From: Zavarzinella formosa DSM 19928
GTDB taxonomy: Bacteria; Planctomycetota; Planctomycetia; Gemmatales; Gemmataceae
Reading direction: 5' to 3'
Assembly (NCBI RefSeq): GCF_000255705.1
Contig: NZ_JH636439.1
Coordinates: forward strand, 203,376 to 267,375
DNA length: 64,000 nt
Below are positions 14,534 through 22,995 of the stretch, one piece after another. The first letter of the stretch is position 1. Every line of letters starts with the position of its first letter. The notes beneath the pieces were generated by a model, which saw only the letters and a program-made list of their open reading frames with translations, did not search any database and was not told the DNA's origin. The position numbers and the translations under genes were made by a program.

Positions 14534-14575
14534 TGGTCGCTACAGGATTCGAACCTGTGACCCCTAGCGTGTCAT
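14534..14575. repeat. Proximal attachment site within tRNA-Val (42 bp)
   Basis: The exact partner of 3926-3967. It spans from the discriminator base through the T-arm to the end of the anticodon loop (GTGTCAT on the plus strand). Because the element regenerates the tRNA 3' part, the tRNA gene stays intact. Identity ending at the anticodon loop suggests strand exchange in or near the anticodon arm. Confidence 0.93.
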
Positions 14576-14607
14576 GCTAGTACTCTAACCAACTGAGCTA
14601 AGCGACC
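14534..14607 (-). tRNA. tRNA-Val (anticodon GAC)
   Basis: A complete cloverleaf: 7-bp acceptor stem GGTCGCT/AGCGACC, D-arm GCTC/GAGT, anticodon stem CTAGC/GCTAG around loop ATGACAC (anticodon GAC), 5-nt variable region, T-stem ACAGG/CCTGT with TTCGAAT loop, and discriminator A. CCA is not encoded. Its 3' part is the integration target of the element to the left and, apparently, of an older element too. Confidence 0.97.
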
Positions 14608-14670
14608 GTCACCCTAAATTATGGGGCGTGGGCGGGGATGTCAAGATTGACAGCGATTGCCTCTTTGGGT

Positions 14671-15771
14671 TCAGGGCAAAAACTCCCGCATGGTGGTCAC
14701 GCGATGCTCGGCCGCGGAGCGGAACACGGCTTCGCACAGGGCGAGCGTTTCCAAGTTGTCTCTTGCGGAAATTTCGGGCGGGGTGTTGTCTTCCAGCGCC
14801 ACCAACAGTTGGGCCATTGTTCCGACGAAGGCGTCCGGGAACCAGACTTCCGGCCAGCGGGGTTTGTGCCATTCGTTGGCGGACGAGAGGGTGTAATCGA
14901 GGGTGCTGGGGACGCGGGCGGGGTAGCCGGGCCAGCCGATGGTGCCTTTGGCCATTCCTTTTGTCCCCTCCACGCGCCAGCGGATGCCGATGTCTGAAGC
15001 GGCGCCTTCGCGGGCGGGGCCGGTCCAGACGTCGTCCCAACCGGTGGCCCGTGCCCCCGAATCGTATTCGAGGATGTAAAGGTTGATGCCGTCCGTGTGG
15101 GGGAACTTGGTTCGCGGGTCGGGTCGCGTGCTGGCCAGCACGCGGTCGGGGGTGCCGAGCCAGTAGCGGAAAGTATCCAAGTGGTGAATGCTCATCACGA
15201 ACGTGGACAGTGAATGCAGATGTTCGCTCCACGGCATCCAATGGGGAATTGCCCGCATGTCGATGCTCGCCAGCACGATGTCCCCGAGGTCGCCCGAATT
15301 GAGCAGGCCCTTCATTGCCCGCACCGACTGATCGAACCGCATGTTTTGGTTCACGCTCAGCACAACTCCCGCTGATTCGCATGCTTCCACGCAGGCTGTT
15401 GCTTCGGCGACGGTCATCGCCAGCGGTTTTTGGGCGAGGATGCCGCGAAGGTGTTTTTGCCTGGCTGCCTTCAGGATCAGAGCCGGTTGCACATCCGGCG
15501 GGACGGCGATGTCCAGCACCTCAATCGACGGGTCTTCGATCAGTTCATCAATGGTGGCATGGACGGTCGGGATGCCGTGCCGCCCGGCAACGGCGCGGGC
15601 GTTGGCCGGATCGCGCGAGGCGATGGCCACGGGGTTGAACCCGGCCTCACGATACGCCACCAAATGGCAGTCCCGCATGATGAAGCCCGCCCCGAGGCAG
15701 CCGATTCGCCAATCGCGGCGACGAGGCAAGACGGGAAGGTGATTCGGCGAGAATTGGGAGAGATCCGTCAT
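14671..15771 (-). CDS. Gfo/Idh/MocA-family oxidoreductase
   Basis: 366 aa. Rossmann fold at the N-terminus ([11 protein letters not shown], then [20 protein letters not shown]), followed by [13 protein letters not shown], the family's EKP motif with Gln in place of Glu but with the catalytic Lys kept, and NQNMRFDQ and [13 protein letters not shown] in the alpha/beta C-terminal domain. Such enzymes oxidise or isomerise sugars and cyclitols with NAD(P); the substrate cannot be read from sequence. No signal peptide, so cytoplasmic. The start at 15771 is preferred over longer frames whose N-terminal 43 residues look non-coding. It lies 63 nt from tRNA-Val. Confidence 0.88.
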   Translation of the reverse strand: MTDLSQFSPNHLPVLPRRRDWRIGCLGAGFIMRDCHLVAYREAGFNPVAIASRDPANARAVAGRHGIPTVHATIDELIEDPSIEVLDIAVPPDVQPALILKAARQKHLRGILAQKPLAMTVAEATACVEACESAGVVLSVNQNMRFDQSVRAMKGLLNSGDLGDIVLASIDMRAIPHWMPWSEHLHSLSTFVMSIHHLDTFRYWLGTPDRVLASTRPDPRTKFPHTDGINLYILEYDSGARATGWDDVWTGPAREGAASDIGIRWRVEGTKGMAKGTIGWPGYPARVPSTLDYTLSSANEWHKPRWPEVWFPDAFVGTMAQLLVALEDNTPPEISARDNLETLALCEAVFRSAAEHRVTTMREFLP

Positions 15772-16094
15772 CACTTCTTTCCAAGTGTCAAATCCACGAC
15801 CCAACAACCCCGGACATGCTCGCCCGGTTGTCGGCCGTGGTTCAAAATGTCTACGTCGTCGCAACCGGCGGCGAGATTGCGAACATCCGGCGTGAGCCAA
15901 GAAGAGTTAAGAGTGAGCATGCGAATTTGCAGATCGTTGAACAAGCGTCGTTGAATTGCAATCGCCTCATGTTCCATCTTTGCCTCACCAAACATCAGTG
16001 CCTCGGCTGAACTTGCCAACGCCAACATAATCAGGCGGGTATTGCCCTGAATGTCATGAGTAAGAGACAGCGGGAACTCGCAAAAGACTTTCAC
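15771..16094 (-). CDS. Possible small protein of unknown function
   Basis: 107 aa. Its stop overlaps the oxidoreductase start (TGATG), the spacing of coupled genes. The C-terminal half ([42 protein letters not shown]) looks protein-like, the N-terminal half less so; translation could begin at an internal Met. There is no recognised domain and no clear ribosome-binding site. It could equally be a decayed fragment. Confidence 0.35.
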   Translation of the reverse strand: MKVFCEFPLSLTHDIQGNTRLIMLALASSAEALMFGEAKMEHEAIAIQRRLFNDLQIRMLTLNSSWLTPDVRNLAAGCDDVDILNHGRQPGEHVRGCWVVDLTLGKK

Positions 16095-16478
16095 TTACTC
16101 GCAAGTGTTCCCGACACATTTTCGAGCGTTCGTCAACAAAACGTGTCGGCATCAGGCCACATTGCGACAGTCGAGTCATTTTTAGTCATTTGGGGTCATG
16201 GGTTTTCGGAATTGCCGCAAAATGCGCGATGATCGGTCTCATGATGACCGGTCGTCAGCGAGGCAGAATCACTCTTTTTACGACCCAAGAACAGGTTCCG
16301 ACGGGCGACGGGAACAGGTCATTATCCAAAAAATGACATCCCTGTGCGTCATCGTCCGGCCCTCATACAACAATGTCGCTTTCCCTTGCGATCACTCGTT
16401 GCCTTCCTCCCCACGGGAACGCCGGTCTGATGACTCCGTTCAATTCGTAGTCCGGCGTCCGGTTGCCAGGATGTGACC
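16095..16478. other. Intergenic region upstream of defence island
   Basis: About 380 bp with no convincing gene. At 16174-16200 the element GTCATT/GTCATG recurs three times at exactly 10-bp spacing (TCAT at 16176, 16186, 16196), which would place copies on one helical face. Several GACCGGTC-like short palindromes follow near 16235-16252. It is the likely promoter/operator region for the res gene. Confidence 0.4.
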
Positions 16479-19400
16479 ATGGCCGATTCCTTTTTTGACC
16501 ATCCGATTCTGAACTCCCCCTACGCACCGCCCCGGCGGCACTGGGAACTGGATTCCCAAGGGCAGCCCACTCAGCAGATACTTGAGGCCCGACGGCGGGC
16601 CGAGTTCATCACGCCGATTCCCAAGCCGCGAAAACGGCGGGCAGGTACGAAGCAACAAGAGCTTGTTTTTGACGAGGGCGAAGGACTTTCAACGCGGGAA
16701 CAACAGTACGATGTGACTGCGCGCATCAACGAGGTTCGCCGACAAGTCGAACAATGGCGGGCCATTCCCGATTCGGCACACTGGCAGGTCACGCCGGAAA
16801 CCGCCCGGTTATTGAAGCACTGGCGGCTTCATCAATTCAGCAGTCTGCGGCCGTTCTTCTGTCAGGTGGAGGCCGTCGAGACGACCATCTGGCTGACCGA
16901 AGTGGCGCAACAGAGCAAGACCGGGAAGGAAACCCTCAAGTTCCTGGCTGATGCCAACGCGGAAGCCAACCCCGACCTGATGCGACTGGCCCTGAAATTG
17001 GCGACGGGGGCGGGCAAGACGACCGTGATGGCCATGCTCATCGCCTGGCAGACGGTGAACGCGGTTCGGCGGGAAAGCAAACATTTCACCCGTGGGTTTC
17101 TGGTCGTCACGCCGGGACTCACCATCAAAGACCGATTGCGGGTTCTGCAGCCCAATGATCCCGACAGTTATTACGCCAGTCGGGAATTGGTCCCCGGCGA
17201 CATGCTGAACGACCTGCACAAAGCCAAGATCATCATCACCAATTTCCACGCATTCCAACGTCGGGAACGCCTCGACGTGGCTTCCGGCACGCGGTCGCTG
17301 TTGCGGGGACGGGGCGAGGAACTGGACACCAAGGAATCCGAAGGGCAGATGATCCAACGGGTGATGCCTGATTTGATGGGACTGAAAAACATCCTTGTTC
17401 TGAACGATGAGGCGCACCATTGTTACCGCGAGAAGCCGCCGTCCCCGGATGAGGAAGCATTGAAAGGGGACGACAAGAAGGAAGCCGACCAGAACAACGC
17501 CGCCGCCCGGCTTTGGATATCCGGGTTGGAAGCCGTCAACCGCAAGCTCGGCGTCGCCCGCGTGTTTGATCTCTCGGCGACGCCGTTCTTCCTGCGCGGG
17601 TCCGGCTATGCCGAGGGAACGCTGTTCCCGTGGACGATGAGCGACTTTTCCCTGATGGACGCCATTGAATGCGGGATCGTCAAACTCCCCCGCGTGCCGG
17701 TTGCGGAGAACATCCCCGGCAACGAGATGCCGATGTTCCGCAACCTGTGGGAACATATCAGCAAGGACATGCCCAAGAAGGGACGCGGCAAGAACGACGA
17801 CCTTGACCCGTTAAAACTCCCCACCCGCTTGCAAACGGCCCTGCAAGCCCTGTACGGCCATTACGAGAAGACGTTCCGCATGTGGCAGGATGCGAGCATC
17901 CGCGTGCCCCCGTGCTTCATTATCGTCTGCCAGAATACCGCCATCTCGGAACTGGTCTACAAGTTCATCTCCGGGTTCCACCGCAAGAACTCCGACGGCA
18001 CGACCACCTTGGAAAACGGCCGCCTCGGCTTGTTCCGCAATTTCGACGAGACGACCGGCAACCCGCTTCCCCGGCCCAACACGCTGCTGATTGACAGCGA
18101 ACAACTGGAGGCCGGGGACGCCCTCGACCCGAATTTCCGCACGATGGCCGCCGATGAGATTGAGCGGTTCCGGCGGGAGATCGTCGAGCGAACCGGGGAT
18201 GCGCGGGCCGGGGACTCGGTCACCGATCAGGAATTGCTCCGCGAGGTGATGAACACCGTCGGCAAGGCGGGGCAACTTGGCGGGGACATTCGTTGTGTGG
18301 TGTCGGTCTCGATGCTCACCGAAGGGTGGGACGCCAACACCGTGACACATGTTCTCGGTGTCCGTGCGTTCGGCACGCAATTGCTGTGCGAACAGGTCAT
18401 CGGGCGGGCCTTGCGTCGGCAATCCTACGAATTAAACGAGGAAGGTTTGTTCAACGTGGAATATGCCGATGTCTTCGGCATCCCGTTTGACTTCACCGCC
18501 AAGCCGGTCATTGCCCCGCCGCAACCGCCCCGTGAAACGATCCAGGTGAAGGCCGTTCGACCCGAGCGTGATGCGTTGGAGATCCGGTTTCCACGGGTGG
18601 AAGGCTACCGGGTGGAATTGCCCGACGAGGAACTGGAAGCCGACTTCAACGACGATTCGGTCTTGATTCTAACACCGGATTTGGTCGGCCCTTCCAAGAC
18701 GCAAACCTCGGGGATCATTGGCGAAACGGCCGACATGACCCTTCAACACTTGGGGGACATGCGACCGTCAACATTGCTTTTTCACATCACCAAGAGATTG
18801 CTGGAAACCAAGTTTCGCGACCCCGGCGAAGAACCAAAACTCCATTTGTTCGGCCAGTTGAAGCGTGTCACCAAGCAATGGCTGGATACTTGTCTGACCT
18901 GCAAGGGCGAAACCTATCCCGCGCTCTTGATGTACCAATCGCTGGCCGATCTGGCGTGCGAGCGAATCACGGCGGGCATCACCCGGAAGTTCTCCGACAC
19001 CCGGCCCATCAAGGCCTTGGTGGACCCGTACAATCCGACCGGGTCCACGCAACATGTGCGGTTCAACACGTCCAAGAAAGACCGCTGGCAGACCGACGCC
19101 CGGCGTTGTCACATCAATTGGGTGATTCTCGACAGCGATTGGGAGGGCGAGTTTTGCCGCGTGGCCGAGACGCACCCCAAGGTGAAAGCCTATGTGAAGA
19201 ACCACAACCTCGGCTTGGAAGTGCCGTACCGTTACGGTTCCGAAACTCGCAAATATCTGCCGGACTTCATTGTCTTGGTGGACGATGGCCGGCCCGATCC
19301 GCTCCGCCTGATTGTCGAGATCAAGGGCTATCGGCGGGAGGATGCCAAGGAAAAGAAATCCACGATGGACACCTATTGGATTCCCGGTGTCAACAACCTT

Positions 19401-19514
19401 CACAGTCACGGCCGATGGGCTTTTGCCGAGTTCACGGATGTGTACCAAATTGAATCGGACTTCCAGACGAAGATCGAAGGCGAGTTCAACAAGATGATTG
19501 AGCGATTCGGATAG
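16479..19514 (+). CDS. res: Type III-like restriction enzyme, helicase/nuclease subunit
   Basis: 1011 aa. Superfamily 2 motor: P-loop LATGAGKTT (Lys180), DEAH-box as NDEAHHC (Asp310), DLSATPF, and motif VI region LTEGWDANTVTHVLG...QVIGRALRR. The C-terminus has a PD-(D/E)xK nuclease: LPDFIVLVDD with Asp929 and VEIKGY with Glu947 and Lys949. The opening (FFDHPILNSPYAPPRRHWELD) is characteristic of BPTD_3080-type restriction endonucleases. With the methyltransferase downstream it would translocate on and cut unmodified DNA. ATG at 16479 has AGGA upstream; a GTG at 16473 is an alternative. The order res-mod is the reverse of classical type III loci. Confidence 0.92.
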   Translation: MADSFFDHPILNSPYAPPRRHWELDSQGQPTQQILEARRRAEFITPIPKPRKRRAGTKQQELVFDEGEGLSTREQQYDVTARINEVRRQVEQWRAIPDSAHWQVTPETARLLKHWRLHQFSSLRPFFCQVEAVETTIWLTEVAQQSKTGKETLKFLADANAEANPDLMRLALKLATGAGKTTVMAMLIAWQTVNAVRRESKHFTRGFLVVTPGLTIKDRLRVLQPNDPDSYYASRELVPGDMLNDLHKAKIIITNFHAFQRRERLDVASGTRSLLRGRGEELDTKESEGQMIQRVMPDLMGLKNILVLNDEAHHCYREKPPSPDEEALKGDDKKEADQNNAAARLWISGLEAVNRKLGVARVFDLSATPFFLRGSGYAEGTLFPWTMSDFSLMDAIECGIVKLPRVPVAENIPGNEMPMFRNLWEHISKDMPKKGRGKNDDLDPLKLPTRLQTALQALYGHYEKTFRMWQDASIRVPPCFIIVCQNTAISELVYKFISGFHRKNSDGTTTLENGRLGLFRNFDETTGNPLPRPNTLLIDSEQLEAGDALDPNFRTMAADEIERFRREIVERTGDARAGDSVTDQELLREVMNTVGKAGQLGGDIRCVVSVSMLTEGWDANTVTHVLGVRAFGTQLLCEQVIGRALRRQSYELNEEGLFNVEYADVFGIPFDFTAKPVIAPPQPPRETIQVKAVRPERDALEIRFPRVEGYRVELPDEELEADFNDDSVLILTPDLVGPSKTQTSGIIGETADMTLQHLGDMRPSTLLFHITKRLLETKFRDPGEEPKLHLFGQLKRVTKQWLDTCLTCKGETYPALLMYQSLADLACERITAGITRKFSDTRPIKALVDPYNPTGSTQHVRFNTSKKDRWQTDARRCHINWVILDSDWEGEFCRVAETHPKVKAYVKNHNLGLEVPYRYGSETRKYLPDFIVLVDDGRPDPLRLIVEIKGYRREDAKEKKSTMDTYWIPGVNNLHSHGRWAFAEFTDVYQIESDFQTKIEGEFNKMIERFG

Positions 19515-19525
19515 CCGTTCTGACA

Positions 19526-19562
19526 CCAGCGACGTGGGGAACCATTCCTCCCGCGTCGCTGG
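19526..19562. promoter_or_regulatory. Inverted repeat between res and mod
   Basis: CCAGCGACG (19526-19534) and CGTCGCTGG (19554-19562) form a 9-bp stem around a 19-nt loop, just after the res stop and 48 nt before mod. There is no T-run. It might be an operator or an mRNA element setting the ratio of the two subunits; inference only. Confidence 0.4.
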
Positions 19563-19610
19563 CGTGCTGGCGTAATGTCCGCTTTCTCCGTCTCCCACCG
19601 AGTTCCGACC

Positions 19611-22334
19611 ATGGCCAAACGACCCGCCGCCGACAAAAAAACCGTCGAAACCATCACCCATGAGGGAGACAAGCGAAGGAACATTCCCACGGCCGAGTTT
19701 CAATCGGTCGCCAACGAAGACAAGACGCCCGTCCGCATTGCCTACGAACGCCGGAACCGCGATCTCGATCCGCAATTGGTCTGGCGGGGCAAGGATGAAC
19801 AGAACTGGAGTGATTTGGTCGTCCACGCGCCGCCGCTCTACATTCAAGAAAAGGTGCATCCCAAGGCGTTGATCGACGATTTGCTGAGACAATCGGAGGC
19901 GAAGCCCAAGCCCGGCGCACCGGTGCAGCTCGACCTGTTCGCAGACTTCAACGGCATCCCGGAGGGAGCGGACAAGACCGACTTTTACCAGCACGACCAG
20001 CACTGGTCGAACCGGATGATCCTCGGCGATTCGTTGCAGGTGATGGCCAGCCTGGCCGAGCGAGAAGGCTTGCGGGGCAAGGTGCAGTGCATCTATTTCG
20101 ACCCGCCATATGGCATCAAGTTCAACAGCAACTTCCAATGGTCCACCACCAGCCGCGACGTGAAGGACGGCAACCGCGACCACATCACCCGCGAACCCGA
20201 ACAGGTGAAAGCCTTCCGCGACACTTGGCGAGACGGCATCCATAGTTATCTCACTTACATGCGAGATAGGCTCACTGTGGGAAGAGATTTACTCCAAGAA
20301 TCAGGCTCGCTCTTTATGCAGATAGGTGATGAAAATGTTCATCGCGCCCGTGCTGTAATGGACGAGGTTTTCGGCGAGACAAATTTTGTTTCACAGATTC
20401 CAGTACGTAAAACTACCAGCGAAGGCAATTCTCTATTGGGTTCGACATGCGATTTTTTACTCTGGTATGCTAAGAATATAAGATCTGCCAAATCAAAGTC
20501 TTTGTTTTCTGCCAGAAGCGAAGATTCTGAAGGCAGGTACACAAGCAAATATTTAGATGAAACACTTTACCGTTTAGACAATATCACAAGTTCCCGACCT
20601 GCTGGGGAAGGAGATGTGAAATCATTTCGATGGTTCGGTGTAAATTCTGACCCTGGAAAAGGAACCTTTAAGACTACCGAATCTGGTCTCACACGATTAG
20701 GAAAAGCTGATCGACTTATATTAACAAAGAATAAAAAACTAAATTATCGAAGATCACAAAATGATTTTGGCTACGGTATTATCGGCAATTTGTGGACTGA
20801 CATTAGTGGCGCCGTTCAGAGCCGTAGCGATCCAAAAGTTTATGTGGTGCAAACATCAACGAGCATCATCGAACGTTGCTTGTTGCTCGCTAGCGAACCC
20901 GGAGACCTTGTCCTCGATCCTACCTGCGGGGCTGGCACAACGGCAACGGTTGCCGAACAGTGGGGACGTCGCTGGATCACGATTGATACATCTAGGGTTG
21001 CTCTTGCGTTGGCCCGTGCCCGTTTGATGGGGACGCGATATCCGTATTACTTACTCGCAGATTCGCGAGACGGTCAAAAAAAAGAGAGTCAAATCACACA
21101 TTGCTTACCATCTATGAAGCCGGTATATGGGAATATACGTCCGGGGTTCGTCTATGAGCGAGTCCCACACATCACGCTGGGGTCCATTGCCAACAACTCA
21201 GAGATCGACGTGATTTGGGAGACTTGGCAAGCCAAATTGGAACCTCTCCGCGAGCAACTCAACAAGGCGTTGAAAGCCACTTGGCAGGAATGGGAGATTC
21301 CCCGCGAAGCCGAGGCCAAATGGGCCGATTGGATCAAGGCGATTCATGCCGAGTGGTGGAAGGGCCGCATCGCCCGGCAACGGGAGATTGACGCGAGCAT
21401 CGCCGCCAAGGCCGAGTTTGAGTTCCTGTACGACAAGCCTTATGAGGACAAAAAGAAGGTTCGCGTCGCCGGGCCGTTCACCGTGGAAAGCCTGTCCCCC
21501 CACCGCACCCTCGGCGTGGACGAGAACGACAACTTGATCGACCCGTTGAAAAAGGCCAAGACCGAGACTCGAAGTTTCGCCGACATGATCTTGGAGAATC
21601 TCAAAGTCTCTGGCGTCCAGCAAGCCCACAAAGAAAACCGCATCACGTTCACTTCGCTGGCCCATTGGCCGGGAATGCTAGTCTGTGCCGATGGGCGATA
21701 CTTGGAGGGGCAAACCGAAAAACGGGCGGCCGTCTTCATTGGCCCGGAGTTCGGCACGGTGCAGCGTCAGGATTTGGTGGTCGCCGCCCGCGAGGCCGGG
21801 GACGCCGGGTTCGACGTGCTGATCGCCTGCGCCTTTAACTATGAGGCCCACACGACCGAGTTCAACAAACTTGGCAAACTGCCGGTCCTCAAGGCCCGAA
21901 TGAACGCCGACCTGCACATGGCCGACGAATTGAAGAACACCGGCAAGGGCAACCTGTTCGTGATCTTCGGCGAACCGGACATCACGGTCCTGCACGAAAA
22001 GGACGGCCAACTTCGCGTGAAGGTCAACGGCGTGGACGTCTTCCACCCCAACACCGGCGAAGTCCGCAGCGACGGCCCGGACGGCATCGCCTGCTGGTTC
22101 ATCGACACTGATTACGACGACGAAAGTTTCTTCGTCCGCCAAGCCTACTTCCTCGGCGCCAATGACCCGTACAAGTCCCTGAAAACCACCCTCAAAGCCG
22201 AGATCAATGAGGAAGCCTGGTCCACCCTGAACAGCGACACCAGCCGCCCCTTTGAACGCCCGGTCCGGGGCAAAATTGCCGTGAAGGTCATCAACCATTT
22301 GGGGGATGAGGTGATGAAGGTGTTCAAGGTATGA
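19611..22334 (+). CDS. mod: Site-specific DNA methyltransferase of R-M system (beta class)
   Basis: 907 aa. The catalytic motif DPPYG (Asp164) precedes the SAM-binding motif DPTCGAGTTA (Asp436), the beta-class order used by type III Mod subunits (N6-adenine or N4-cytosine methylation; DPPY favours adenine). The region between the motifs, where target recognition lies, is strikingly AT-richer than the flanks (about 20240-21150), suggesting exchange of the recognition domain. Residues after about 515 form a long C-terminal extension, including a GRYLEGQTEKRAAVFIGPEFG segment. No strong ribosome-binding site is seen; 19575 is an alternative start. It partners the res gene upstream. Confidence 0.92.
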   Translation: MAKRPAADKKTVETITHEGDKRRNIPTAEFQSVANEDKTPVRIAYERRNRDLDPQLVWRGKDEQNWSDLVVHAPPLYIQEKVHPKALIDDLLRQSEAKPKPGAPVQLDLFADFNGIPEGADKTDFYQHDQHWSNRMILGDSLQVMASLAEREGLRGKVQCIYFDPPYGIKFNSNFQWSTTSRDVKDGNRDHITREPEQVKAFRDTWRDGIHSYLTYMRDRLTVGRDLLQESGSLFMQIGDENVHRARAVMDEVFGETNFVSQIPVRKTTSEGNSLLGSTCDFLLWYAKNIRSAKSKSLFSARSEDSEGRYTSKYLDETLYRLDNITSSRPAGEGDVKSFRWFGVNSDPGKGTFKTTESGLTRLGKADRLILTKNKKLNYRRSQNDFGYGIIGNLWTDISGAVQSRSDPKVYVVQTSTSIIERCLLLASEPGDLVLDPTCGAGTTATVAEQWGRRWITIDTSRVALALARARLMGTRYPYYLLADSRDGQKKESQITHCLPSMKPVYGNIRPGFVYERVPHITLGSIANNSEIDVIWETWQAKLEPLREQLNKALKATWQEWEIPREAEAKWADWIKAIHAEWWKGRIARQREIDASIAAKAEFEFLYDKPYEDKKKVRVAGPFTVESLSPHRTLGVDENDNLIDPLKKAKTETRSFADMILENLKVSGVQQAHKENRITFTSLAHWPGMLVCADGRYLEGQTEKRAAVFIGPEFGTVQRQDLVVAAREAGDAGFDVLIACAFNYEAHTTEFNKLGKLPVLKARMNADLHMADELKNTGKGNLFVIFGEPDITVLHEKDGQLRVKVNGVDVFHPNTGEVRSDGPDGIACWFIDTDYDDESFFVRQAYFLGANDPYKSLKTTLKAEINEEAWSTLNSDTSRPFERPVRGKIAVKVINHLGDEVMKVFKV

Positions 22335-22347
22335 CTGGGAACGAGAA

Positions 22348-22995
22348 ATGAAGATCCCTTCCGAACTGACTGCGGAAAAGGCACTGATTTTCAGGATCAT
22401 TCACATCGACAATGTGGAATGGATGCTGAAAAATGGCTTGCGCTGCAAAAATTCGGGAGTGTCCGATCCAAATTTCGTCGAAATTGGCAATAAGGATCTG
22501 ATTGACAAAAGGATCCATCGGGCGGTGAAGATTCCACCTGGGGGTTTCTTGAGCGACTACATTCCCTTCTACTTCACTCCATTCACCCCCATGATGCTCA
22601 ACATCAAGACCGGCCATCAGGGGGTGACGAAACGACCCATGAGTGAACTCGTCATCATGGTGAGCTCGTTGCGTCAAGTCGCCGCGATTGGGCATTCGTT
22701 CTGCTTCACGGATCGCCATGCCTACCTCGAAGCCGCGTTTTACTCTTCTGACCTGATGGATCTGCATGTGGTTGACTGGGAAAAGATTCAGAGGCGAGAT
22801 TTTCGTCGCGATGTGAACGACCCGGAGAGGTTTGAACGGTATCAGGCCGAAGCGCTCATTCATGGGGCACTGTCATTGAACGCCCTGCTGGGTTTGGTAT
22901 GCTACGGTGAAGAGCAACAGCAAAAAATTATGGGTCTTGTCAAATCGCAAGTCCTTGAAATCAAAGTTCTTAATCTCCCAAGTTGGTTTGTCTAA
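22348..22995 (+). CDS. darT: DarT-like DNA ADP-ribosyltransferase toxin
   Basis: 215 aa. The DUF4433/DarT pattern is clear: IIHIDNVEWMLKNGL (His19), NKDLIDKRIHRAV (Arg55), DYIPFYFTPFTPMM, and RYQAEALIH with the putative catalytic Glu168. DarT enzymes attach ADP-ribose from NAD+ to thymidine in single-stranded DNA, blocking replication, and act in phage defence. The stop overlaps the start of the macrodomain gene (TAATG), the standard toxin-antitoxin coupling. It follows mod by 13 nt, so it is probably in one transcript with the R-M genes. All residues named appear intact, so the toxin should be active. Confidence 0.93.
   Translation: MKIPSELTAEKALIFRIIHIDNVEWMLKNGLRCKNSGVSDPNFVEIGNKDLIDKRIHRAVKIPPGGFLSDYIPFYFTPFTPMMLNIKTGHQGVTKRPMSELVIMVSSLRQVAAIGHSFCFTDRHAYLEAAFYSSDLMDLHVVDWEKIQRRDFRRDVNDPERFERYQAEALIHGALSLNALLGLVCYGEEQQQKIMGLVKSQVLEIKVLNLPSWFV

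Larger units (their letters stand above)
3926..14575. mobile_element. tRNA-Val-integrated element with capsid and replication genes
   Basis: A 42-bp exact direct repeat (3926-3967 and 14534-14575) bounds the region. The right copy is the 3' part of the intact tRNA-Val gene, from the discriminator base through the anticodon loop; the left copy is a bare fragment. A tyrosine recombinase lies next to the intact tRNA. Inside are an RHH protein, small zinc-ribbon and unknown proteins, a DUF1580-like HTH protein, a prim-pol/ATPase replication protein with iteron-like repeats, a major capsid protein, and another virion-type protein. No terminase, portal, protease, tail or lysis gene is recognisable. 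The size of about 10.6 kb and this content resemble a phage satellite; a decayed prophage is the main alternative. Confidence 0.9.

Noticed and set aside
16198-16476. 92-codon frame upstream of res
   Set aside because: Composition rich in Arg, Ser and Asp, no start signal, and it overlaps the phased TCAT repeats; treated as regulatory DNA.
18768-20243. 491-codon minus-strand frame spanning res and mod
   Set aside because: It overlaps two well-supported genes and shows no domain.
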